From the NCBI GenBank assembly GCA_964507035.1, contig CAZDOQ010000004.1, forward strand, positions 1 through 49,303: 49,303 nucleotides of DNA, written 5' to 3'. Shown here piece after piece: positions 42,748 through 49,303 of the stretch. This stretch comes from Pseudolachnospira sp964507035 (GTDB lineage: Bacteria; Bacillota; Clostridia; Lachnospirales; Lachnospiraceae). Position numbers and translations under genes: made by a program. Numbering within the stretch: position 1 is the first letter of the stretch; each line of letters starts with the position of its first letter. Under the pieces are notes generated by a model that was given only the letters and a program-made list of their open reading frames with translations, did no database searches and was not told the DNA's origin.

Positions 42748-44129
42748 TCAAAGAATACAAAACCATTACAGAGGTGGCCGGCCCCCTGATGCTGGTGCGC
42801 GGCGTAGAGGACGTGGGCTACGATGAACTGGGCGAGATTGAACTGCCGGACGGTGAGTTGAGAAACTGCCGGGTTCTGGAGATCAACGGCTCCAACGCTC
42901 TGGTGCAGCTGTTTGAAAGTTCCGCCGGTCTGAACCTGCCGGAGAGCAAAGTCCGGTTTTTGGGCCACGGCATTGAACTGGCAGTATCCCCGGATATGCT
43001 GGGCCGGGTGTTCAGCGGCATGGGCCATCCGGCGGACGGCGGCCCGGAGATCATTCCGGAGAAGATGCGGGATATCAACGGCCTGCCCATGAACCCGGCG
43101 GCCCGGGATTACCCTTCTGAGTTTATCCAGACCGGCGTCTCCGCCATTGACGGCCTGAACACCCTGGTACGGGGCCAGAAGTTGCCCATCTTTTCCGGGT
43201 CCGGCCTGCCCCACGCAGACCTGGCGGCCCAGATCGCCAGACAGGCCAGGGTGCTGAATACGGACAGCAATTTCGCAGTGGTCTTTGCGGCCATCGGCAT
43301 CACCTACGAGGAGGCGGATTTCTTCATTTCCGACTTCCGGCGGACCGGCGCCATTGACCGGACCGTCATGTTCATGAACCTGGCCAACGACCCGGCGGTG
43401 GAACGGATTGCCACCCCCCGTATGGCCCTGACGGCGGCGGAGTACCTGGCCTTTGAAAAGCACATGCACGTGCTGGTCATCCTCACGGATATCACCAACT
43501 ATGCCGAGGCTCTCCGGGAGATCTCCGCAGCCAGAAAAGAGGTTCCCGGACGCCGGGGCTACCCGGGCTACCTGTACACCGACCTGGCCACCATGTACGA
43601 GCGGGCAGGCCGGAAGAAAGGGGTGGAGGGTTCCATCACTATGATCCCCATTCTGACCATGCCGGAAGATGACAAGACTCATCCTATTCCGGATCTGACC
43701 GGCTATATCACCGAGGGACAGATCATTCTCTCCCGGGAGTTGTACCGGAAGGGGGTCCAGCCGCCCATTGACGTGCTGCCCTCCCTGTCCCGTCTGAAGG
43801 ATAAGGGAATCGGCAAGGGCAAGACCCGGGAGGATCACTCGGATACCATGAACCAGCTGTTTGCCGCCTATGCCCGGGGCAAGGAGTGTAAGGAGTTGAT
43901 GGCCATCTTGGGCGAGGCGGCTCTGTCCGACGTGGATAAACTCTACGCCCGGTTTGCCGACGAGTTCGAGAAGGAATACGTGTCCCAGGGGTATGAGACC
44001 AACCGGTCCATTGAGGAAACCCTGGACATTGGCTGGAAGCTGCTGCGCCGGATGCCCAGAAGCGAGCTGAAGCGGATTCGAGACGCTCATCTGGAGAAAT
44101 ACTATGATCAGGAGCCGGCGGCGGAGTAA
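42744..44129 (+). CDS. V/A-type ATPase subunit B
   Basis: This is the non-catalytic nucleotide-site subunit alternating with A in the head. The 461-residue protein has KTITEVAGPLMLVRGVEDVG at the start, SGSGLPHADLAAQIARQA where a Walker A would be (degenerate, typical for B), and LTDITNYAEALREISAARKE. It ends with KLLRRMPRSELKRIRDAHLE. It shares an ATGA overlap with A. Confidence 0.97.
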   Translation: MIKEYKTITEVAGPLMLVRGVEDVGYDELGEIELPDGELRNCRVLEINGSNALVQLFESSAGLNLPESKVRFLGHGIELAVSPDMLGRVFSGMGHPADGGPEIIPEKMRDINGLPMNPAARDYPSEFIQTGVSAIDGLNTLVRGQKLPIFSGSGLPHADLAAQIARQARVLNTDSNFAVVFAAIGITYEEADFFISDFRRTGAIDRTVMFMNLANDPAVERIATPRMALTAAEYLAFEKHMHVLVILTDITNYAEALREISAARKEVPGRRGYPGYLYTDLATMYERAGRKKGVEGSITMIPILTMPEDDKTHPIPDLTGYITEGQIILSRELYRKGVQPPIDVLPSLSRLKDKGIGKGKTREDHSDTMNQLFAAYARGKECKELMAILGEAALSDVDKLYARFADEFEKEYVSQGYETNRSIEETLDIGWKLLRRMPRSELKRIRDAHLEKYYDQEPAAE

Positions 44130-44146
44130 ATCAGAGAGGTGAGAGA

Positions 44147-44848
44147 ATGGCGCGTTTGAATGTAAATCCCACCCGCATGGTGCTCTCCAATCTGAAAAAG
44201 CAGCTGAAGGTGGCGGTCCGGGGTCACAAGCTCATGAAAGACAAGCGAGATGAGTTGATGAAGCGGTTCCTGGACCTGGCCCGGGAGAACAAACGCCTCC
44301 GGGAGGAGGTGGAGCGGGAGTTGGCGGATGTCTATGCCAATTTCAGCATTGCCAGCGCCGTCATGACTCCCAACATGATGGTGGAGGCGCTGATGTACCC
44401 CAAGCAGGGGGTGCAGCTTCATGTGGGCAGCAAGAATATCATGAGTGTGGATGTGCCGGTGTTTGACTTTGAGACCACTGCCTCCGAGGCCGGGGGCCTG
44501 TTCCCCTACGGCTTTGCGGACACATCCGGAGAGTTGGATATGGCCATTGAAAAGCTGTCCCAGGTATTTCCGGTGATGCTGCGGCTGGCGGCCATGGAGA
44601 AGGAAGCGGGGATGCTGGCGGCGGAGATTGAAAAGACCCGCCGGCGGGTTAACGCCCTGGAGTATGTGAAGATTCCCCAGTATGAGGAGACCATCCGGTA
44701 TATCACCATGAAGCTGGATGAGGACGAGCGGGGCAATCAGACCCGGCTGATGAAGGTAAAGGATATGATGGTCCAGGCGACCATGGAAGAGCGCCGGAAG
44801 CAGGACCGGCAGGCCTATGCGGAGTTTGCCGCCGCGGGACGGACCTGA
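44147..44848 (+). CDS. V/A-type ATPase subunit D (central stalk)
   Basis: This is the rotating coiled-coil shaft. The 233-residue protein has the two long helices of the family: RLNVNPTRMVLSNLKKQLKV and HKLMKDKRDELMKRF at the start, and RVNALEYVKIPQYEETIRYI in the returning helix. It completes the operon in the order H-I-K-E-C-F-A-B-D. GAGAGGTGAG is a modest ribosome-binding site. A terminator follows 43 bases later. Confidence 0.95.
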   Translation: MARLNVNPTRMVLSNLKKQLKVAVRGHKLMKDKRDELMKRFLDLARENKRLREEVERELADVYANFSIASAVMTPNMMVEALMYPKQGVQLHVGSKNIMSVDVPVFDFETTASEAGGLFPYGFADTSGELDMAIEKLSQVFPVMLRLAAMEKEAGMLAAEIEKTRRRVNALEYVKIPQYEETIRYITMKLDEDERGNQTRLMKVKDMMVQATMEERRKQDRQAYAEFAAAGRT

Positions 44849-44890
44849 CCTGTTCCGGCGAGGCGGAAAGGCAAAACCGGCGAAAAGACA

Positions 44891-44926
44891 GGAGGGAGCG
44901 CACCACCCGGATGCGCTCCCTCTTTC
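44891..44926 (+). terminator. Terminator of the V/A-ATPase operon
   Basis: GAGGGAGCGCA and TGCGCTCCCTC form a perfect 11-base stem around CCACCCGGA, followed by TTTC. The T-run is short. Confidence 0.75.
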
Positions 44927-44953
44927 GGCCTCTTTCGGCGGCCCTCTTTCGGC
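44920..44953 (+). repeat. Three CTCTTTCGGC repeats
   Basis: CTCTTTCGGC occurs at 44920, 44930 and 44944, directly after the terminator stem and before the sortase promoter. The function is unknown, and it may be a slippage product. Confidence 0.7.
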
Positions 44954-44967
44954 GTCTGCCGGGGGGA

Positions 44968-44996
44968 TTGACAGGGGAGGTCCCCTTTTCTATAAT
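44968..44996 (+). promoter_or_regulatory. Full-consensus promoter for the sortase gene
   Basis: TTGACA (44968-44973), a 17-base spacer and TATAAT (44991-44996) form a perfect sigma-A promoter. The spacer holds a dyad, GGGGA-GG-TCCCC (44974-44985), between the two elements, a place where a repressor could sit. Confidence 0.9.
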
Positions 44997-45052
44997 AAAA
45001 AGTATCTGCGGCACACGGCCGGAGACGGACAGCGCTATCAAAGGAGTACAAG

Positions 45053-45937
45053 ATGGGGGAACGGGGCAAGAGCCGGAAAAAGAGTACCTGGTTTTTGAAT
45101 CTTCTGATCATTTTTTTTCTGGGGGTCATGGTCTTTTGCGGTTATCAGATCATAAAACAGCTGGTGGAGGACCGGAAGGGAGAACAGGTCTATGAGCAGC
45201 TGGCCTCCCAGGCGGTGTCGGAGGAGACGGAGACCGCCGTGGTGGAAAAGGAGGACGGAGAGCAGGAGGTGATCTTCCTCCGCCAGATTGACTTTGAGGC
45301 TCTGTGGGAGCAGAACACGGACGTGGTGGCCTGGCTGGAGTGCGAGGGCACTGTGGTGGATTACCCGGTGGTCCAGGGGGAGGACAACGACTATTATCTG
45401 CGCAGGCTTCTGGACGGCTCCTATCACCGGTATGGCACCCTGTTTATAGACTACCAGAACGCCCCGGATTTTACGGATCAGAACACGGTGATTTACGGCC
45501 ACAACATCAAGGCCGGCGCCATGTTCCATATTTTGAACGAATACAAGGACCCGGATTACTATCCGGAACACCCGTATTTCATGCTGTATCTGCCGGATGC
45601 CACCTACCGGCTGGAGTTGTTTGCCGGGACCCTGGTGGATGGAGCCGACGGTATCCCCCTGAACTTTGCCACAGAGGAGGCGTATCAGGAGTATATAGAC
45701 AGTCTCCGGGCCGGTTCCACCTTTGACAGTCCGGTGGAGATGACCTCCTCAGACCGGATGGTGACTCTGTACACCTGCGCCTACGATTTTGACACCGCCC
45801 GGTATGTGGTCTGCGGCAAGCTGGTGCAGGTGTCCGGATCCGGGGAAAACGGGACGGCGAAGAACGGTGCGGGGGAGACGGAAAGAGGTTTCGGGGAGAC
45901 AGAGAACGGCTCAGGCGAGGGAGAGACAGCCGCGTGA
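45053..45937 (+). CDS. srtB: Class B sortase
   Basis: It is a membrane-anchored cysteine transpeptidase that fixes proteins to the cell wall or builds pili. The 294-residue protein has an N-terminal membrane anchor (13-35). The sortase B core follows, with DYPVVQGEDNDYYL, GTLFIDYQNAPDF and catalytic His150 in IYGHNIKAG. Cys242 is in VTLYTCAY and Arg250 in TARYVV. The long helix between strands and the TLYTC motif fit class B. After the core there is a 35-residue Gly/Glu/Thr/Asn tail (TERGFGETENGSGEGE), which is unusual. AAAGGAG precedes the ATG. No LPXTG- or NPQTN-type substrate is encoded in the window. Confidence 0.92.
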   Translation: MGERGKSRKKSTWFLNLLIIFFLGVMVFCGYQIIKQLVEDRKGEQVYEQLASQAVSEETETAVVEKEDGEQEVIFLRQIDFEALWEQNTDVVAWLECEGTVVDYPVVQGEDNDYYLRRLLDGSYHRYGTLFIDYQNAPDFTDQNTVIYGHNIKAGAMFHILNEYKDPDYYPEHPYFMLYLPDATYRLELFAGTLVDGADGIPLNFATEEAYQEYIDSLRAGSTFDSPVEMTSSDRMVTLYTCAYDFDTARYVVCGKLVQVSGSGENGTAKNGAGETERGFGETENGSGEGETAA

Positions 45938-46003
45938 CCGCCGAATAAGAGGGAGAAAAGAGTATTCTTCTTGTAACAGAATGTGTCGAAACGAATAAAA
46001 TGG

Positions 46004-46039
46004 TTGCGCATGCGAAAAATTTGTAGTACTATTACTACA
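46004..46039 (+). promoter_or_regulatory. Promoter with overlapping BlaI-type operator
   Basis: TTGCGC (46004-46009) and TACTAT (46027-46032) are 17 bases apart. The perfect dyad TGTAGTA-CTAT-TACTACA (46022-46039) covers the -10, which is ideal for repression by the BlaI-like protein encoded next. It resembles BlaI/MecI operators, which also have TACTACA/TGTAGTA halves. Self-repression is inferred. Confidence 0.82.
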
Positions 46040-46064
46040 CAGGTAAATTGTGGGAGGTAAATTC

Positions 46065-46436
46065 GTGAAGGCATTGACAGAATGCGAAGTAGTTGTGATG
46101 AAGTGTATCTGGGAGACGGACCATGACATGGCTCTGCCGGAGATCATGAATATGGTCAACAGCCGGTACCATAAGGAATGGAAGCCTCAGACGGTTTCCA
46201 CCTTTCTGACCCGTCTGGTGAAGAAGGATTTCCTGAACATGTACCGTCAGGGCCGCAGCTTTCTGTATCATCCGTTGGTGGAAGAGCGGGTATACGGGGA
46301 AGGTCAGATCACCAAGTGCGCCGATCTGTGGTGCAACAATGATGCGGACCTGTACCTCAGCGCTCTGAACAAACAGCGGAAATTAAAGAAAGAGGAGATC
46401 GACCGGATTCGGGCTCTCATTGACCAGCTGGATTAG
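46065..46436 (+). CDS. BlaI/MecI/CopY-family transcriptional repressor
   Basis: The 123-residue protein has a winged-helix domain at 1-75. It contains LTECEVVVMKCIWETDHDMA and the recognition segment WKPQTVSTFLTRLVKKDFL, then a C-terminal dimerisation helix region. In the BlaI family the repressor is cleaved when its partner M56 protease senses a signal. The start is GTG at 46065, with GGGAGG seven bases ahead; the GTG at 46050 has none. Two cysteines, in KCADLWCNN, are unusual for BlaI. The end overlaps the protease gene by 17 bases. Confidence 0.92.
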   Translation: MKALTECEVVVMKCIWETDHDMALPEIMNMVNSRYHKEWKPQTVSTFLTRLVKKDFLNMYRQGRSFLYHPLVEERVYGEGQITKCADLWCNNDADLYLSALNKQRKLKKEEIDRIRALIDQLD

Positions 46437-47844
46437 TCATCTTTTCTTTGCAGTCTGCCTCTGCTCGGTAGCAGGCACTTTGGGCCTGCTCGAGTGGCGG
46501 CTTCTGCTTCCCATCCTGAAACGGCACCGGCCAAATTCCATTGTTCCGCTGCTGAAGTTCACCGTGTTCCAGTATCTGTTTCCCTTGGGATATCTGCTGA
46601 TGTGTGGAACGCTGTTGGATTCACAGCGCGAACGTGTATTTGGTGCGCCCTTCCTAACTACATGTTTAATTTCCAATACCCTTCGGGCATTGGCCTTTCT
46701 GTGGCTGGCGGCGGTTCTCTGCCAGCTTCCCAAACGGATCAAGATGTTGGTCCGGGATCTTCGGATGCGGAAGGGCGATGTGCCGGTGGAACTGGAGGGC
46801 GCAGAGGAGCTGCTGCGGGAGGTGTGCAGAGAGTTGGGGATCCGCCGTGTTCCAGAGTTGTATGCCAACGATCAGTGCTATTCACCGGTGAGGATCGGGT
46901 TTGTCCGGCCGGCAATCCTGCTTCCTTACCATATCCGGTACGAGCCGTTGGAACTGCGCATTGTCTTCCTTCATGAACTAACCCATTACCGGAACCATGA
47001 TTTGGGCACAAAGATCGCCTGCTTTCTGGTCCAGCTGTTCCACTGGTTTAATCCTCTGGCCAGAAATCTGGTGGAGCTGTATGAGGACTGGGCGGAAACC
47101 GCCTGTGACTTGACGGTCTGCAGCGTTGGCAAAGGGACTTTTACGCCCCGGCAGTATGTGGAAACGCTGCTGGCCCATGTGGAGGTGGAGACGGAGAAAG
47201 AGCCCATGCACCATTTCGTCTCCATTTACAGCACCCCAAAAGAATTGGAAAGGAGAATCTTGAGAATGAGAGACATGAAGCTGAGAAAGCCTTTGTCCAA
47301 GGTAGCCGCTGTTTTGATCTGCGTAGCGCTGGTATCTGTGAACACGGTTCCGGCCTATGCCGCCAGCCAGGTTCTGGCAGCGGGATACGATCAGGTGTAT
47401 GCCGGCACGGTGAACTGGTCCGAGGAAGAACTGGCGGAAGCCCCGGTGCTTTTGGCGGTGGAAGCCGGTATGGTCAACGAGGCCGGAGAGATTGAGATTC
47501 CGGCGGACCAGGTGGACTGGGAGAGCATGAACGTGATGGAGAAAGATTTGTCCGACAGTCTCGCCCGGCTGCTCAAGGCCTACGAGTGGGATGTGCCGGC
47601 GAATACTTTCTGCCGTTCTTTTGGGTTCTCGGCGAGCGCGGACCAGTATATTGCTATTTCCGTACGGTGTGATAATTCCGTCTACGCTGGAATTGTGGAA
47701 CCCAACGGGGATCTGCGGGCCGTTCATGGTTCTGGAGTGTTTACTCATGCATTTACTCTAGACCAGTCCGGCACCTACCGGTTCTTTGTCCGGAATGACA
47801 ACACTTTCACCATCTACGTGACCGCCACAGTTTCTGTCATCTGA
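46420..47844 (+). CDS. M56 family (BlaR1-like) membrane metallopeptidase with novel sensor domain
   Basis: It is predicted to sense an external signal and switch off the BlaI-type repressor. The 474-residue protein has membrane segments within about 5-105. The zinc protease motif H185-E-L-T-H189 follows, with the third ligand likely E226 in WAETACD. The last helix is at 295-312 and ends PAYAAS. The remaining 160 residues lie outside. They are not a penicillin-binding domain, and end in beta-rich strings (DQSGTYRFFVRNDNTFTIYV). The only in-frame start near the BlaI end is TTG at 46420, without a good Shine-Dalgarno, so coupling to blaI translation is likely. Start uncertain. Confidence 0.85.
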   Translation: MTSWISHLFFAVCLCSVAGTLGLLEWRLLLPILKRHRPNSIVPLLKFTVFQYLFPLGYLLMCGTLLDSQRERVFGAPFLTTCLISNTLRALAFLWLAAVLCQLPKRIKMLVRDLRMRKGDVPVELEGAEELLREVCRELGIRRVPELYANDQCYSPVRIGFVRPAILLPYHIRYEPLELRIVFLHELTHYRNHDLGTKIACFLVQLFHWFNPLARNLVELYEDWAETACDLTVCSVGKGTFTPRQYVETLLAHVEVETEKEPMHHFVSIYSTPKELERRILRMRDMKLRKPLSKVAAVLICVALVSVNTVPAYAASQVLAAGYDQVYAGTVNWSEEELAEAPVLLAVEAGMVNEAGEIEIPADQVDWESMNVMEKDLSDSLARLLKAYEWDVPANTFCRSFGFSASADQYIAISVRCDNSVYAGIVEPNGDLRAVHGSGVFTHAFTLDQSGTYRFFVRNDNTFTIYVTATVSVI

Positions 47845-47948
47845 GCCGGTGCCGGTTTTCCCAAATACCCATGTGCTTTTTTTCACTGCTTTATCACCGA
47901 TGAGGACACCAACGTTTATGCCCATTTCTCCCAGGGTGTACAATTTTG
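47845..47948. other. Tail-to-tail gap with a coding-like minus-strand stretch
   Basis: The minus strand reads DLTKLYTLGEMGINVGVLIG followed by DKAVKKSTWVFGKTG without a stop across the gap. The frame is different from tmcAL. There is no ribosome-binding site. No good terminator for either neighbouring gene was found. It may be a remnant of a lost gene. Confidence 0.35.
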
Positions 47949-49124
47949 TCAAGTCGGAGCTGTCCCTTCGGTCCAACGACCGGTCTCTATGATCACCGGG
48001 CCGCTGTGGTACTCGTCCGGGAGCAGAATGCCCCGGCGGTGCCACAGGGCCAGGCGGTAGAGGTTGGCGGCGCGCCGTTCCGGCGCAAACACCTCCGGCG
48101 GGAAATCCGCGTACTTGGCAGCCACCGGAAGGGCGGAGCGCTGCCGGACTGCCTGGAGCGCCCGGGTTCCCCGGCAAAGCCCCAGGAGCCGGACGGCAGA
48201 GGGGAGCGCAGGCTCCCCTTTTTCTATGCCCAAAAGAATGTGGAGCAGGGCCCGATGGACCCGGGTCAGAGTGTGGGCCGGGCTTTTGACCCGGGCGGCC
48301 AGCTGCCGGAAGGTGAGGTCTGGGGACAGGGCCCGGCGGATGCGGGCGGCTAACTCCGGCGTCACGTCCCCAAAGCGGGTGAGGCGCTCCGGCTCCAGGG
48401 TATAGAGCCGGTACAGCAGTTGTTGGGAAAAGTCGTCGGCATTCAGGGTGTAGGGGAGCAGGTCCGGCACAAAATCCGGCACCAGTCCGGCTAGTCCGGT
48501 CATGTCCCCGGCGGCCAGCAGACGCCGGATGGAAGAGGCGGATTCATGGTATCCGGCGCCCCGGCGCTCCAGGGCGTGGGGACGGATAGGGGAGCGGAGC
48601 CGGGTCAGGGCCTTGTGGTATTCCACCGCCAAAATGTTGTTGGGGTCCCGGAGAAGAGGAGCCGCCTCCGGTCGCAGCCGGCGCACCGCCTCCCACCGGG
48701 CGGCGGGAAAGCTGAGGCCTTGTTTGAGGGCCTGGCGGAGGGCTTGGCGGAAAGCCGGTGGTTCCTCCAGCAGAAACTCTGCCAGATCTTGAATGGCTTT
48801 GGTGTCCGCCGTCTCACAGCCGTAGACCAGGTGAGTCACAGCCCCCAGCTGGTGCAGCAGGGAGACGGCTCCCATGGCAAAGCCCTCGGCGGAGGCGGTG
48901 GCGGCCGCCACCGGAAGCTCCAGCACCGCGTCGGCTCCGGCCCGCAGCGCCATTTCCGCCCGCCGGTACTTGTCCACCAGGGCAGGCAGGCCCCGCTGGA
49001 CAAAATTGCCGCTCATGAGCACCAGCACCGCATCCGCCCCGGTGAGAGTCCGGGCCTGCTGCAGATGGTACAGATGACCGTTGTGGAAAGGGTTGTATTC
49101 AGTGATCAGCGCGGTGATGTTCAT
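47949..49124 (-). CDS. tmcAL: tRNA(Met) cytidine acetate ligase (TmcAL/YlbM)
   Basis: It makes N4-acetylcytidine at the wobble base of elongator tRNA-Met, using acetate and ATP. The 391-residue protein starts MNITALITEYNPFHNGHLYH, the nucleotidyltransferase HxGH motif region. It continues with VLMSGNFVQRGLPALVDKYR and ADAVLELP, all diagnostic of the YlbM family. The later KYADFPPEVFAPERRAANL region is the tRNA-binding tail. Length is typical. The ATG has no strong GGAGG (AAAAGGCAGGG is nearby). It is a monocistronic minus-strand gene. Confidence 0.93.
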   Translation of the reverse strand: MNITALITEYNPFHNGHLYHLQQARTLTGADAVLVLMSGNFVQRGLPALVDKYRRAEMALRAGADAVLELPVAAATASAEGFAMGAVSLLHQLGAVTHLVYGCETADTKAIQDLAEFLLEEPPAFRQALRQALKQGLSFPAARWEAVRRLRPEAAPLLRDPNNILAVEYHKALTRLRSPIRPHALERRGAGYHESASSIRRLLAAGDMTGLAGLVPDFVPDLLPYTLNADDFSQQLLYRLYTLEPERLTRFGDVTPELAARIRRALSPDLTFRQLAARVKSPAHTLTRVHRALLHILLGIEKGEPALPSAVRLLGLCRGTRALQAVRQRSALPVAAKYADFPPEVFAPERRAANLYRLALWHRRGILLPDEYHSGPVIIETGRWTEGTAPT

Positions 49125-49156
49125 GGAATGCCCTGCCTTTTCAAAAACTTGGGGCC

Positions 49157-49185
49157 ATTATAGCATGCCCGCTGCCGGGGCACAA
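49157..49185 (-). promoter_or_regulatory. Promoter for tmcAL
   Basis: TATAAT (49162-49157, minus strand) has TTGTGC (49185-49180) 17 bases ahead. The start would be about 25 bases before the ATG. Confidence 0.65.
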
Positions 49186-49210
49186 GACTTGGCAGGGGGA
49201 GAAGCTTTGG

Positions 49211-49236
49211 GCAGGTGAAGAGCAGGTGAAGAGCAG
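49211..49236. repeat. 11-base tandem repeat
   Basis: GCAGGTGAAGA occurs twice in tandem (49211 and 49222), plus GCAG. It lies in the non-coding end of the window, ahead of a TTGACA at 49258 that could begin the promoter of the next gene outside the window. Confidence 0.7.
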
Positions 49237-49303
49237 AAAATTTGCGAGAACGGGAGTTTGACAGTTGAATAGAGAAAAAAATCTTACAGTGCCTATAAAA
49301 AGG

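Noticed and set aside
42504..44090. 528-codon minus-strand frame in the ATPase B region
   Set aside because: It is antisense to subunit B, whose motifs are clear.

Overview
This is a GC-rich chromosomal window from an anaerobic, low-biomass-style Firmicute. It is most likely a clostridial gut bacterium of the Oscillospiraceae/Ruminococcaceae kind, but the genus cannot be fixed from sequence alone. The support is: strong AGGAGG ribosome-binding sites, TTGACA/TATAAT promoters, pyruvate formate-lyase, a V/A-type ATPase operon, a class B sortase, a tandem-OB SSB-like protein and a GldFG-type ABC exporter. It also carries eroded remnants of a clostridial mobile element. No rRNA, tRNA, CRISPR array or intact transposase was seen.

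Layout. 1-4580: the 3' end of htpG; a minus-strand pflB-pflA operon behind a ZTP (pfl-motif) riboswitch with its own terminator; then a decayed mobile-element cassette (DUF4314/DUF5049 type) with frameshifts. 4583-8238: mutY and a lipid kinase (ATGA overlap), then rpoD as a single gene, closed by a large stem-loop. 8317-15935 (minus): an ABC-F ATPase and a sugar-nucleotidyltransferase, then panF-yhdT behind a long structured leader that ends in an intrinsic terminator, then a class A penicillin-binding protein. 16040-22364: a YigZ-family gene (+), then a minus-strand operon of GT2, GtrA, YfhO and argH. The first three resemble the CsbB-GtcA-YfhO three-component envelope glycosylation pathway, and argH is coupled to yfhO by a 4-base overlap.

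22591-29941 (+): an SSB-like gene, dapA-dapB (lysine/diaminopimelate pathway; a helically phased repeat array lies in front of the dapA promoter), and a four-gene ABC exporter operon (ATPase, permease, GldG-like, DUF4340). 30102-36031 (+): hisS-aspS-trkA-trkH, that is two tRNA synthetases and a Trk potassium uptake system. 36270-44848 (+): a complete nine-gene V/A-ATPase operon (H-I-K-E-C-F-A-B-D). Its K subunit keeps the known sodium ligands, so a sodium-translocating machine is predicted. 45053-47844 (+): a class B sortase with a consensus promoter, then a BlaI-type repressor and an M56 (BlaR1-like) membrane metallopeptidase whose promoter is overlapped by a perfect dyad. 47949-49124 (-): tmcAL (ylbM).

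The best candidates for new biology are: the unclassified 240-base leader plus terminator in front of yhdT-panF; the BlaI/M56 pair, whose extracellular sensor domain is not a penicillin-binding domain; the phased repeats at dapA; and the triple 22-base-spaced hairpin-loop repeat after dapB. All functional assignments come from reading motifs by eye, and no database search was run.
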